This document shows positions 1-5,978 of a stretch of DNA of 17,759 bases, piece after piece. Position numbers and translations under genes: made by a program. Numbering within the stretch: position 1 is the stretch's first letter; each line of letters opens with the position of its first letter. The notes beneath the pieces are model-generated. The model did no database searches. It saw nothing but the letters and a program-made list of their open reading frames with translations, and was not told the origin of the DNA. Source of the DNA: GCA-2688775 sp964524225 (GTDB lineage Archaea; Nanobdellota; Nanobdellia; Woesearchaeales; GW2011-AR4); assembly GCA_964524225.1 (NCBI GenBank), contig CAZGEW010000026.1, forward strand, positions 1-17,759, given 5' to 3'.

Positions 1-54
1 CTCATATTTAATTCTTGCTGTCTTGGATTGTGGAGCAGTGGTTTTGCGACACAC
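1..54 (-). CDS. Possible 5' end of a gene running off the window start
   Basis: On the minus strand one frame reads through to the window edge as QCPVCRKTTAPQSKTARIKYE in two pieces: QCPVC then RKTTAPQSKTARIKYE. The CPVC knuckle would suit a zinc-ribbon protein or transposase N-terminus. A TTTAAATATTT box lies at about 79-90. No ATG is in frame; GTG at 52-54 would start inside the knuckle, and a competing ATG at 66-68 is in another frame. It is too short to identify, so this is a weak call. Confidence 0.2.
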   Translation of the reverse strand, partial: MCRKTTAPQSKTARIKYE

Positions 55-133
55 TGGACACTGGACATGCTTGGATGAAATATTTAAACTAACTCAACTC
101 AATTTACATTTACATCAATCAAATATATAATGT

Positions 134-141
134 AGGAGGTG
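134..141 (+). promoter_or_regulatory. Strong Shine-Dalgarno sequence AGGAGGTG
   Basis: AGGAGGTG is a full complement to the archaeal 16S rRNA 3' end. It sits 9 nt before the ATG at 151, which decides that start over the ATG at 143 (that one opens only five codons). Most other genes here show no such sequence and appear leaderless, so this site stands out. A TATA-like AAATATTTAAAC lies upstream at about 79-90. Confidence 0.65.
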
Positions 142-150
142 TATGTTAAG

Positions 151-273
151 ATGGAGCTAACAAATGAGTTCATAGAAGATTTGTTTTTAAAGCAGATCAG
201 AGAATTAACTGTTAAGACAAACAAACAATTAAGGAGCTTTGATACACAATTTAGCGGTGTAAACTTAAAATAA
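151..273 (+). CDS. Small hypothetical protein, 40 aa
   Basis: The product is a 40-residue protein that begins MELTNEFIEDLFLKQ and ends in SFDTQFSGVNLK. I do not recognise it. The main support for its being real is the strong Shine-Dalgarno sequence 9 nt upstream and the tight coupling to a second small frame that starts 5 nt after its stop. It is mixed charged and hydrophobic, probably helical in its first 25 residues, with no signal peptide, membrane segment or cysteine motif. The pair may form a small operon of accessory proteins. Function is unknown. Confidence 0.5.
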   Translation: MELTNEFIEDLFLKQIRELTVKTNKQLRSFDTQFSGVNLK

Positions 274-277
274 TGAG

Positions 278-397
278 GTGATTAAAATTGAAGAAGTTGA
301 GGAAGATTTCTATAACGAGAAATATTTAGAGGAATATGTAGAAGATGACGAAATTGATGCACAAGAGGAAGGATTTATGATTGGATATTTGCAATAA
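278..397 (+). CDS. Small acidic protein, 39 aa, GTG start
   Basis: The frame starts at GTG 278 inside the sequence TAATGAGGTG, just after the stop of the preceding small gene, with GAGGTG acting as a weak Shine-Dalgarno. The protein is very acidic (about 15 Glu/Asp in 39 residues) and ends DDEIDAQEEGFMIGYLQ. From memory, small archaeal proteins ending in a similar E-E-x-F-M-x-G-Y pattern recur in Woesearchaeota-like genomes, but I cannot verify that here. No zinc, membrane or catalytic motif is visible. It probably shares a transcript with the 40-aa gene. Function is unknown. Confidence 0.45.
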   Translation: MIKIEEVEEDFYNEKYLEEYVEDDEIDAQEEGFMIGYLQ

Positions 398-408
398 ACA
401 CATAATAA

Positions 409-552
409 AAAAGACTTGCGTATTGTGGTTTAGGACATACAATTGTGTCAGTTGATGAACTTAAGCAGGATGTAAAAACTCAAATAAAGAGTAGATTTCA
501 AGAAAAATTCTCAAATAATGGTACTTTAGTACAACTTATTCAACATCTTTAA
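409..552 (+). pseudogene. Open frame without a good start; possible remnant or 35-aa GTG-start protein
   Basis: After two stops at 403-408 the frame is open for 47 codons and reads KRLAYCGLGHTIVSVDELK followed by an amphipathic stretch ending LVQLIQHL. The only usual start inside is GTG at 445, giving 35 residues. There is no Shine-Dalgarno. The protein-like composition suggests either a genuine micro-ORF or the C-terminal scrap of a decayed gene. No family is recognised. Confidence 0.25.
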
Positions 553-661
553 TTCTCTTTTAAATGTCTTTTGCCCCTCCGCGATTGAATATAACTTAAG
601 GAAATTCCTGTTCTGCGCCCTGAGCGAAGCGAGAGTGCAACGTAGTTGCTGTAAAGCAAAG

Positions 662-675
662 TTTTTGCGAACGCC
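662..675 (+). repeat. Left arm of 14-bp inverted repeat flanking the phosphatase gene
   Basis: TTTTTGCGAACGCC is perfectly inverted at 1322-1335 as GGCGTTCGCAAAAA. Together the arms enclose about 660 bp containing a single gene. Beyond the arm, similarity continues imperfectly (a TTGC/GCAA match with a 2-nt gap). Confidence 0.6.
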
Positions 676-719
676 GTCTATCAAAAGAGCGAATGCGATA
701 AATCAAGACATAGAAGAAA

Positions 720-730
720 GGGGCAAATTT
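720..730 (+). repeat. Left arm of inner 11-bp inverted repeat
   Basis: GGGGCAAATTT is perfectly inverted at 1300-1310 as AAATTTGCCCC, nested inside the 14-bp pair. The right arm begins at the last base of the phosphatase stop codon. Confidence 0.6.
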
Positions 731-754
731 AGTTTTTTAATTTTTTGAGATATA

Positions 755-763
755 TTTTTAAAT
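755..763 (+). promoter_or_regulatory. TATA-like box for the phosphatase gene
   Basis: TTTTTAAAT is centred about 26 nt before the ATG at 785. This is the usual distance for a leaderless archaeal transcript and supports that start. Confidence 0.45.
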
Positions 764-784
764 CTATGATTTATTCTAATACTT

Positions 785-1300
785 ATGTTAATCAGACACC
801 ACAAACCATTAGGTAAGCCTGAAGAAGCACAAGATCCTTTACCAAAAGATTGGAAAGTTGAAACATCAAAAGATGGAAATAGACCAAGAAGATTTGGTGT
901 TGTTGAAGAAAATAAATTATACAGGAGTGGAATTGTATGGTCACATCAAGTTAGAGAATTGCAAAAAGATTATGGAATTGTTCACATTATTTCTTTATTA
1001 GATGGAGAGTGGTTAAGGGAATTTTATGATACTCCAGAAATAACTATACATCAATTTCCTATTTTACAAAGAAGGGAATTGACTTATGAAAGAGTTAGAA
1101 ATATTGTTGATGTGATTAATGATTTGAATGAACCATCATTGGTACATTGTTTAACTGGTGCTACCAGAACAGGAATGGTTTGCGCTGGATACCAAATTAT
1201 TAATGGAAGAAAAGGAACGTTTGGTGCAATTGTTGAGAGTATTGGATACGGAATGGTTAATATTTCTTCTTTAAGAGAAATGTTGCATTATCATAGATGA
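785..1300 (+). CDS. Dual-specificity/tyrosine protein phosphatase-like protein
   Basis: This 171-residue protein carries the cysteine-phosphatase signature HCLTGATRTG at residues 121-130, with nucleophile Cys122 and phosphate-binding Arg128 in the C-x5-R loop. An earlier KLYRSG motif (44-49) and the II-S-L-L-D strand (68-73) match the single-domain dual-specificity phosphatase fold of the Siw14/PTP-like group. The substrate is unknown; members act on phosphoproteins or inositol phosphates. The start is supported by a TATA-like box 26 nt upstream. The gene stands alone between nested inverted repeats and has no functional link to its neighbours, so it may have been acquired as a unit. The general-acid Asp is not obvious to me. 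Confidence 0.85.
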   Translation: MLIRHHKPLGKPEEAQDPLPKDWKVETSKDGNRPRRFGVVEENKLYRSGIVWSHQVRELQKDYGIVHIISLLDGEWLREFYDTPEITIHQFPILQRRELTYERVRNIVDVINDLNEPSLVHCLTGATRTGMVCAGYQIINGRKGTFGAIVESIGYGMVNISSLREMLHYHR

Positions 1301-1310
1301 AATTTGCCCC
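1300..1310 (-). repeat. Right arm of inner 11-bp inverted repeat
   Basis: AAATTTGCCCC, the reverse complement of 720-730. It overlaps the last base of the phosphatase stop codon. Confidence 0.6.
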
Positions 1311-1321
1311 CTTATCGTTTA

Positions 1322-1335
1322 GGCGTTCGCAAAAA
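1322..1335 (-). repeat. Right arm of outer 14-bp inverted repeat
   Basis: GGCGTTCGCAAAAA, the exact reverse complement of 662-675. No clear target-site duplication is visible outside the arms. Confidence 0.6.
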
Positions 1336-1350
1336 TTGCGTAAAACAACT

Positions 1351-1377
1351 ATTAAGCGTATTTTTATTACGCCTAAT
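1351..1377 (+). terminator. Hairpin downstream of the phosphatase gene
   Basis: ATTAAGCGTA pairs with TACGCCTAAT with one mismatch around a 7-nt TTTTTAT loop. It lies about 50 nt after the stop codon. It could aid transcription termination, or belong to the flanking repeat structure. Confidence 0.35.
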
Positions 1378-1632
1378 ACTGGAATATGCCTTAAAATGCG
1401 AATTTTATATATTTGTGCGTTTTCAATTTCGTTATGAATGAATTGCCCATTAACAAAACAGAAATAAAATTAATTATTGTGCAAGAGTGCAAGCTCAGAG
1501 AATATTCACAATATTCTAAAAAATCTCTGTCTCTAAAATTCTTAATAGAACTCTTTTTAGTATTAACCTCTTTTTAGCTCTTCTACTTTTTTATCTACCT
1601 AAAAATATGTCTGCATTGCATTACTCTAACAT
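1378..1632. other. Non-coding AT-rich intergenic stretch
   Basis: No gene is supported here; the gap between the phosphatase and the Sua5 gene is about 366 bp in all. A small inverted repeat GAATATT-CAC-AATATTC lies at 1500-1516, with an alternative outer pairing CAGAGA/TCTCTG (1496-1501 with 1524-1529). CTCTTTTTAG occurs twice, at 1551-1560 and 1568-1577. The T-runs suggest a termination zone. Confidence 0.4.
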
Positions 1633-1636
1633 AAAC

Positions 1637-1644
1637 TATTTATA
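1637..1644 (+). promoter_or_regulatory. TATA-like box for the Sua5/YrdC gene
   Basis: TATTTATA is centred about 27 nt before the ATG at 1667. It lies inside the longer frame that could start at 1607, which argues for the internal ATG as the true start of a leaderless mRNA. Confidence 0.5.
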
Positions 1645-1666
1645 CCGCTTACTATTTCTAGTTGTT

Positions 1667-2236
1667 ATGCGCATCTTTAACTTTGATGAGTTTAAGCTTG
1701 AGAAAGAAGCAATTATAGACGCTATAATAAATGGCGCAATTTTTATCCATCCAACTGACACAATATATGGAATAGGGTGCAATGCTCAAAACTCAAAATC
1801 AGTAAGAAAAATAAGAGAACTTAAATCTAGAACCTCTAACCCATTTTCAGTTATTGTACCTTCATTGGAATGGGTACATGAGAATTGCATTGTCAAAAAA
1901 GAGTCAGAAGAATGGCTTAGAAAATTACCTGGGCCATATACATTAATTTTTAATTTAAAAAACAATAATTGTGTTGCAAAAGAGGTTAATCCAAGACTTA
2001 ATAGTTTAGGTATAAGAATTCCTAACCATTGGATAAAAAATATCGTTAGTGAAGCAGATGTGCCTGTTGTTACTACATCTGTAAATAGAAGTAACGAGGA
2101 TTACATGACTTCACTGGAAGATTTAGAGCCTGCTATCAAAGGCGGCATTGATTTTGTTTTATACGAAGGAAAAAAAGAAGGAAAGCCAAGCAAAATAGTT
2201 GATTTGACAGGAGGTATAAAGTTTATAGAGAGATAA
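1667..2236 (+). CDS. Threonylcarbamoyl-AMP synthase, Sua5/YrdC family
   Basis: The product (189 aa from ATG 1667) is a single YrdC-type domain. It makes L-threonylcarbamoyl-AMP from threonine, bicarbonate and ATP, the first step of t6A at position 37 of ANN-decoding tRNAs. Matching features are IHPTDTIYGIGCNA (27-40), the basic K-S-R followed by SNPF (53-60), LPGPYTLIF, LGIRIPNH and the TTSVN segment. Upstream in-frame codons back to 1607 give 20 extra residues not expected for the family and overlap a TATA-like box, so ATG 1667 is preferred. The length fits stand-alone YrdC/TsaC proteins; the separate Sua5 C-terminal domain is absent. Immediately after the stop the frame stays open and encodes a hydrophobic segment, reported separately. 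Confidence 0.92.
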   Translation: MRIFNFDEFKLEKEAIIDAIINGAIFIHPTDTIYGIGCNAQNSKSVRKIRELKSRTSNPFSVIVPSLEWVHENCIVKKESEEWLRKLPGPYTLIFNLKNNNCVAKEVNPRLNSLGIRIPNHWIKNIVSEADVPVVTTSVNRSNEDYMTSLEDLEPAIKGGIDFVLYEGKKEGKPSKIVDLTGGIKFIER

Positions 2237-2320
2237 GTTTTTAAAAGCAAACATTTTATTTTTTTAGGAATCTTAATAGGATTTATTATTGGAAAAATAA
2301 AATCTAAAACAAATACATAA
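2237..2320 (+). other. In-frame extension after the Sua5 stop encoding a predicted membrane helix
   Basis: Directly after the TAA of the Sua5/YrdC gene, the same frame runs 27 more codons to a TAA at 2318. It contains FIFLGILIGFIIG followed by a basic KIKSK tail, which looks like one transmembrane helix with positive-inside charge. There is no ATG, GTG or TTG in it. It could be a decayed small membrane protein, a readthrough extension or chance. Confidence 0.25.
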
Positions 2321-2338
2321 AGTCTTTATTTTAAATAA

Positions 2339-2965
2339 ATGGAAAAGCACAACAAAACTAAACTCAAAATCCTAGCAGCAGGCGACATACATGGGGACAC
2401 AAGCCAAGCCAAGAAGCTAGCTGAGCAAGCAGAAAAAGAGAATATTGACTTGGTGGTTTTATGTGGTGACTTAACTTATGCTGAAACATCTACAGAAGGC
2501 ATTATAGGACCATTTATAAAGAAAGGTAAAAAAGTCATCTTAATACCTGGCAATCATGAAACTGTAGCAACTGCAGATTTCTTGGCAGAACTGTATGGTG
2601 CAACTAATCTTCATGGTTATTCCATAAAATACAAAGATGTTGGCTTGTTTGGATGCGGTGGAGCTAATATCGGGCTATTCCAGCTTGGAGAAGAGGAGAT
2701 CTTTGAATTGATAAAAAAAGGTTATGAAAGGATTAAGGATGCAAAGAAAAAGATATTAGTAACACATGTCCATCCTTCTGGCTCTTTAATGGAAAAATTC
2801 TCAAACATATTTCCAGGAAGCGAAGGTGTAAGAAAAGCAATTGAAACCTTTAAGCCAGATATTTTGCTTTGCAGTCATGTGCATGAGGCAGAAGGAATAG
2901 AAGAAAAAGTTGGAAAAACAAAGGTTATAAATGTTTGCAAAAGAGGCAAGATAATTGAAGTTTAA
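2339..2965 (+). CDS. Metallophosphoesterase, calcineurin-like family
   Basis: This 208-residue protein has the full set of calcineurin-like metal motifs in order: GDIHG (15-19, Asp16/His18), CGD (Asp44), GNHE (71-74), THVHP (142-146) and SHVHE (179-183). These bind two divalent metals and hydrolyse phosphoesters; small archaeal members act on nucleotides, cyclic nucleotides or nucleic acids, and the substrate cannot be named here. It lacks a signal peptide, so it is cytoplasmic. Its stop overlaps by 4 nt the stop of the convergent minus-strand gene. An AT-rich stretch before the ATG is consistent with a leaderless transcript. Confidence 0.88.
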   Translation: MEKHNKTKLKILAAGDIHGDTSQAKKLAEQAEKENIDLVVLCGDLTYAETSTEGIIGPFIKKGKKVILIPGNHETVATADFLAELYGATNLHGYSIKYKDVGLFGCGGANIGLFQLGEEEIFELIKKGYERIKDAKKKILVTHVHPSGSLMEKFSNIFPGSEGVRKAIETFKPDILLCSHVHEAEGIEEKVGKTKVINVCKRGKIIEV

Positions 2966-3303
2966 TAGAGCTCTATATTATATTTTTCACCTCTGGTCTT
3001 AACCTCTATTCCTTCATCTTCATCTTTAACAGTAGCAGTATCCATTTTCTTCAACTCCTCTTCACTAAACAACTCTGCAAATAAGTCTTCTGTGGATTCG
3101 CTTGATTCTTGTGGTGTACCTTGAGTTGATGTTGCTTGAGGAGTTGTATCGCCAAATATATTTGTAAAAGCATTTGTAGTAGGTTGCATAGACTCAGGCA
3201 CATTAGTCATTTCTTGAAAATCTCCAATTAAGTTTTGTAACATCTTGATTACTCTCCTGATGTCTTCATGCGAGTCTTCCTTTGTATTAATTTTTATTTC
3301 CAT
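2962..3303 (-). CDS. Hypothetical acidic protein, 113 aa
   Basis: The N-terminus MEIKINTKEDSHEDIRRVI plus MLQNLIGDF looks like a short strand and helix. It is followed by a low-complexity middle rich in Thr, Pro, Gln and Ser (about 38-70) and an acidic C-terminal part with EDLFAELFSEEELKK. From memory, proteins with a similar I-K-I-N-T...D-S-H-E-D-I start occur as hypotheticals in DPANN-type genomes; I cannot name a function. There is no membrane or metal motif. It converges on the metallophosphoesterase gene with a 4-nt overlap of stop codons. The disordered centre suggests a linker between two small interaction segments. Confidence 0.7.
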   Translation of the reverse strand: MEIKINTKEDSHEDIRRVIKMLQNLIGDFQEMTNVPESMQPTTNAFTNIFGDTTPQATSTQGTPQESSESTEDLFAELFSEEELKKMDTATVKDEDEGIEVKTRGEKYNIELY

Positions 3304-3352
3304 AGCATAATCAGCATGATCCTATAGACTTGTAGCTTAAAAATCTTTTGAT

Positions 3353-5005
3353 TCATTTATTGTAGATTTCATTTTTTGATAAATCTTCATTAGTTTGTAT
3401 GCCTTGTTGTGTTTGCTCTTCTTTGTTTCGACCTTTTATTTTTATAATAATAAAAGGAACTAGAAGTACTATTACAAAGACTATAATACCAACAAATATT
3501 CTGTTTTTGAGATAACCTTCATTTTCGTCTAATTCAAATTCAGTTATACTTATTGTTCTATTAGTCAATATTGACGCATTGGTTTCATTTGACAAATCAC
3601 CAGTTACTATATCAGTTGTTACACTTTGATTTTGGGTATAGTTCAAAGCTGTAACATTTAATTGATTGGCTGTCACAACTTTAAGCTTTAATGACTCATT
3701 GATAAATTTAACAATACTGTCATATTTATATTCAACAGTAAGGTTCAAGCTTATAGTTTTATCAGCTTCAATATCCTTTGGCAGGATTAATGTGTTACTT
3801 ATAATTGGATACGAGCTGTTAGGTTGAAGTTTGTTTAAGCTTTGTGTTATATTATTGTTGTATGGAACATTTAATTGTGCTTTTAAATTAGTTAGTTCAT
3901 GCATTCTGCTAGGATTGGTTAGCTTTACAAAAACAATGTATTTCTGTCCAGGAGTCAGTTCGTAAAATTCGGAAGTAAAATCAATTTGTGGCTTTGGCTC
4001 TTCAATACCTAAGGCTGTATAATTTTCAATTGCATCCTTAATATTTTTTATTATATAATCAGTTTTCAGTTTAATAGGTCTATCTCCTATATCAGCTGCT
4101 TCAAGATATATTGAGTAATTTTTTATTTCGCCAGGCTCTAACCTAAAACTATGTCTAAGGATATTAAAGTCTTGGTTTAATTCAATAGATTTTTTTAATA
4201 TTGCCAAATTGGTTGGTAATTCAATAGTTAGTGACGCATCAATATTTTCTATCGTATTTATATTTTCCAACGATATATTAAGGTAAAACCTTTTTTTCAA
4301 TTCTATGTCTTGATCAATAAATTGGCTAATCTTAATTTGTTTAGGCAGGACAGTTACTGCGACACTATCAGTTGTTGATTCTTCAGTTTCAAAGCCATTA
4401 AAGTACTTTAAATTCCCAACGAGATTATAGGCGCCATCTTTTTCTGCAATCATTTTTATAGTACATACTTTCTCGTAATTTGGTTTAAGTGTACCCTTCC
4501 AATATACTTTCTTGTTTTCTAATGAACAACCCTTAACTTCTAAAATCAGAAATGATGAGAAATCTTCATTGTATTCTATGTTTGTGATATCAAAATTTGT
4601 TGGATTAGTTATAGTTCTTGTCAGTTCAGTGGGCTCTCTCTGTAGCAATGTGCTTAGGGTAATTTTACTACTTGTTGATAAACTGCCGGTAAGCTTGTAT
4701 ATTTCAGCATCAATTTCATAATAATACTCGTAAGTTGTTATGTTTTTATGCGAAAAATTGGCACTATTTATGCAAACCCTAAATACATCATTAGACTTGC
4801 ATTCCCCATTATCAACAATAAGGTTTGTAGTTGGAGTTTGCACAAAAACCTTATTACTTTCTGTCTCGTAAATGAATCTGAAAAGATCTTCGTCAATAAA
4901 TTTGTCCGTATTGGTTATAACCTTACCTGAGAAGATTTTTGATTCAGCAAGTGCAATAGGTAAAAGCGTTATCAATATGCAGAAAGATACGATTAATCTT
5001 GTCAT
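3353..5005 (-). CDS. Secreted, C-terminally membrane-anchored surface protein
   Basis: The 550-residue product starts with a signal peptide (MTRLIVSFCILITLLPIALA, cleavage likely near residue 20). A long extracellular part follows, with many N-x-S/T sites and alternating beta-strand patterns. A single transmembrane helix lies at about 503-522, with a short Lys/Gln-rich cytoplasmic tail. Stretches such as RTITNPTNFDITN and FVKLTNPSRMHEL resemble Ig-like or CARDB-like repeats. It is probably an envelope or adhesion protein anchored in the membrane; the ligand is unknown. A TATA-like TTTAAAT box lies about 27 nt before the ATG. Identification as a particular family is not possible by eye. Confidence 0.75.
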   Translation of the reverse strand: MTRLIVSFCILITLLPIALAESKIFSGKVITNTDKFIDEDLFRFIYETESNKVFVQTPTTNLIVDNGECKSNDVFRVCINSANFSHKNITTYEYYYEIDAEIYKLTGSLSTSSKITLSTLLQREPTELTRTITNPTNFDITNIEYNEDFSSFLILEVKGCSLENKKVYWKGTLKPNYEKVCTIKMIAEKDGAYNLVGNLKYFNGFETEESTTDSVAVTVLPKQIKISQFIDQDIELKKRFYLNISLENINTIENIDASLTIELPTNLAILKKSIELNQDFNILRHSFRLEPGEIKNYSIYLEAADIGDRPIKLKTDYIIKNIKDAIENYTALGIEEPKPQIDFTSEFYELTPGQKYIVFVKLTNPSRMHELTNLKAQLNVPYNNNITQSLNKLQPNSSYPIISNTLILPKDIEADKTISLNLTVEYKYDSIVKFINESLKLKVVTANQLNVTALNYTQNQSVTTDIVTGDLSNETNASILTNRTISITEFELDENEGYLKNRIFVGIIVFVIVLLVPFIIIKIKGRNKEEQTQQGIQTNEDLSKNEIYNK

Positions 5006-5026
5006 TAATTTAATATGTTTATATTA

Positions 5027-5037
5027 CATATTTAAAT
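5027..5037 (-). promoter_or_regulatory. TATA-like box for the surface-protein gene
   Basis: Minus-strand ATTTAAATATG is centred about 27 nt before the start codon at 5005, consistent with a leaderless transcript. Confidence 0.45.
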
Positions 5038-5055
5038 TTTATTTAAATTTAGTGA

Positions 5056-5838
5056 TTATTCAAAAATCTTCTGCCAATTCTTATATATATTGTTAACAAC
5101 TTCTCTAATGTCCATATTTTTAAGCTCAGCAATTTTATTGTAGCTTTCAATCACAAAAGCAGGCTCGTTCCATTTATCTTTATATGGGCTTAAGTAAGGA
5201 CTATCAGTTTCACAGAACAATTGAGTTATAGGTACATTTTTGGTAATGTCCTGAAATTGCTGGCTTCTGACAACTGTTGTTGGCACAGTCAAAAACCATT
5301 TATTATCTACTATTCTCTTCACAAGAGATTTTTTGCCGCAGAAGCAATGCATAATCACCTTCTTTAAATTGGAGCTTTCGAGCATTTCTACACATTTTTG
5401 CTCTGCTTTTCTTGAATGCACAACAATAGGTTTTTTTAATTTTTCAGCAAGTCCTATCATTTTCCCAAAATCTTCAATTTGCTGCTTATCTTCTCCATCA
5501 ACAAAATCAAGACCTACTTCGCTTATAGCAACAATATTGTTATTATTTTTTTTAATAAACTCAATCTCTTCATCAATATTAAAATCAAAATGTTTTAAAG
5601 GATAATTACCACTTTCAATATCTTTCTTTAGGACATTTCGTGGGTATATCCCCATAGCACACTCCACAATTTCATATTTTTTAGATAATTCGAGACATTT
5701 TCTATTTGTTTCTTGGTTTATTCCATTTGTTATAATATGCCTTAATCCTATATTTTTTGCTCTGTTTATTATTTCATCTATTTTATTTATTAACAATTGA
5801 TGGTCCAGATGAGTGTGAATATCAATCAAGAGATTCAT
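5056..5838 (-). CDS. tatD: TatD family metal-dependent hydrolase
   Basis: The 260-residue protein has the TatD amidohydrolase-barrel motifs: DIHTHLD (6-12, His8 and His10), SEVGLD (106-111, Glu107), VVHSRKA (His141), MHCFCG (His164) and CETDSPYLSP (209-218, Asp212). These are the expected metal ligands, in order. Family members are metal-dependent nucleases, typically 3'-5' exonucleases on DNA or RNA and also deaminated DNA. Length is normal. It is divergent from deoxyhypusine synthase across 140 bp. The next gene on the same strand, the surface protein, follows 50 nt later behind its own TATA-like box, so the two are probably not co-transcribed from one promoter only. The exact substrate is uncertain. 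Confidence 0.9.
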   Translation of the reverse strand: MNLLIDIHTHLDHQLLINKIDEIINRAKNIGLRHIITNGINQETNRKCLELSKKYEIVECAMGIYPRNVLKKDIESGNYPLKHFDFNIDEEIEFIKKNNNNIVAISEVGLDFVDGEDKQQIEDFGKMIGLAEKLKKPIVVHSRKAEQKCVEMLESSNLKKVIMHCFCGKKSLVKRIVDNKWFLTVPTTVVRSQQFQDITKNVPITQLFCETDSPYLSPYKDKWNEPAFVIESYNKIAELKNMDIREVVNNIYKNWQKIFE

Positions 5839-5888
5839 TTTTTCAATATGACTAAACCAATTTCTTAAATTTTATGATATTTAATAAC

Positions 5889-5897
5889 ATTTAAATA
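5889..5897 (+). promoter_or_regulatory. Candidate TATA-like box upstream of deoxyhypusine synthase
   Basis: ATTTAAATA would place transcription start near 5920, giving a roughly 60-nt leader made mostly of the hairpin at 5931-5969. A second candidate, TAATTAAAAT near 5918-5926, would start transcription inside the hairpin. The choice is open. Confidence 0.35.
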
Positions 5898-5930
5898 AAA
5901 GATTAAATGTTTTACATAATTAAAATTGTC

Positions 5931-5969
5931 ACAAAAATTTTCAATTCCTTGAGAATTGAAAATTTTTGT
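5931..5969 (+). promoter_or_regulatory. Long perfect hairpin 9 nt before the deoxyhypusine synthase start
   Basis: ACAAAAATTTTCAATTC and its exact reverse complement form a 17-bp stem around the 5-nt loop CTTGA. The right arm ends at 5969 and the ATG is at 5979. No plus-strand gene lies nearby upstream, so it is not a simple terminator of a preceding gene. It may control translation or transcription of dys, or be an operator in the divergent tatD/dys promoter region. Confidence 0.7.
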
Positions 5970-5978
5970 TGTTAAAAA

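Larger units (their letters stand above)
553..784. other. GC-richer non-coding patch with small hairpins
   Basis: This stretch has no convincing gene. From about 610 to 700 it is richer in GC than its surroundings and carries repeated GCGA words (GAGCGAAGCGAG) and small hairpins such as GCAAC-GTA-GTTGC and GCAAA-GTT-TTTGC. It contains the left arms of the inverted repeats that flank the next gene, and a further short arm TTTGCCCCT at 570-578. It could be a structured RNA, a repeat or the edge of a mobile cassette. Confidence 0.4.

Noticed and set aside
600..700. tRNA gene in the GC-richer patch
   Set aside because: No cloverleaf with T-loop GTTCRANNC and matching acceptor arms could be drawn.
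1551..1577. CRISPR or tandem-repeat array
   Set aside because: Only two copies of the 10-bp word CTCTTTTTAG; no array or spacers anywhere in the window.
1607..1666. Extra 20 N-terminal residues for the Sua5/YrdC protein
   Set aside because: They do not fit the family N-terminus and contain the likely TATA box for the internal ATG.
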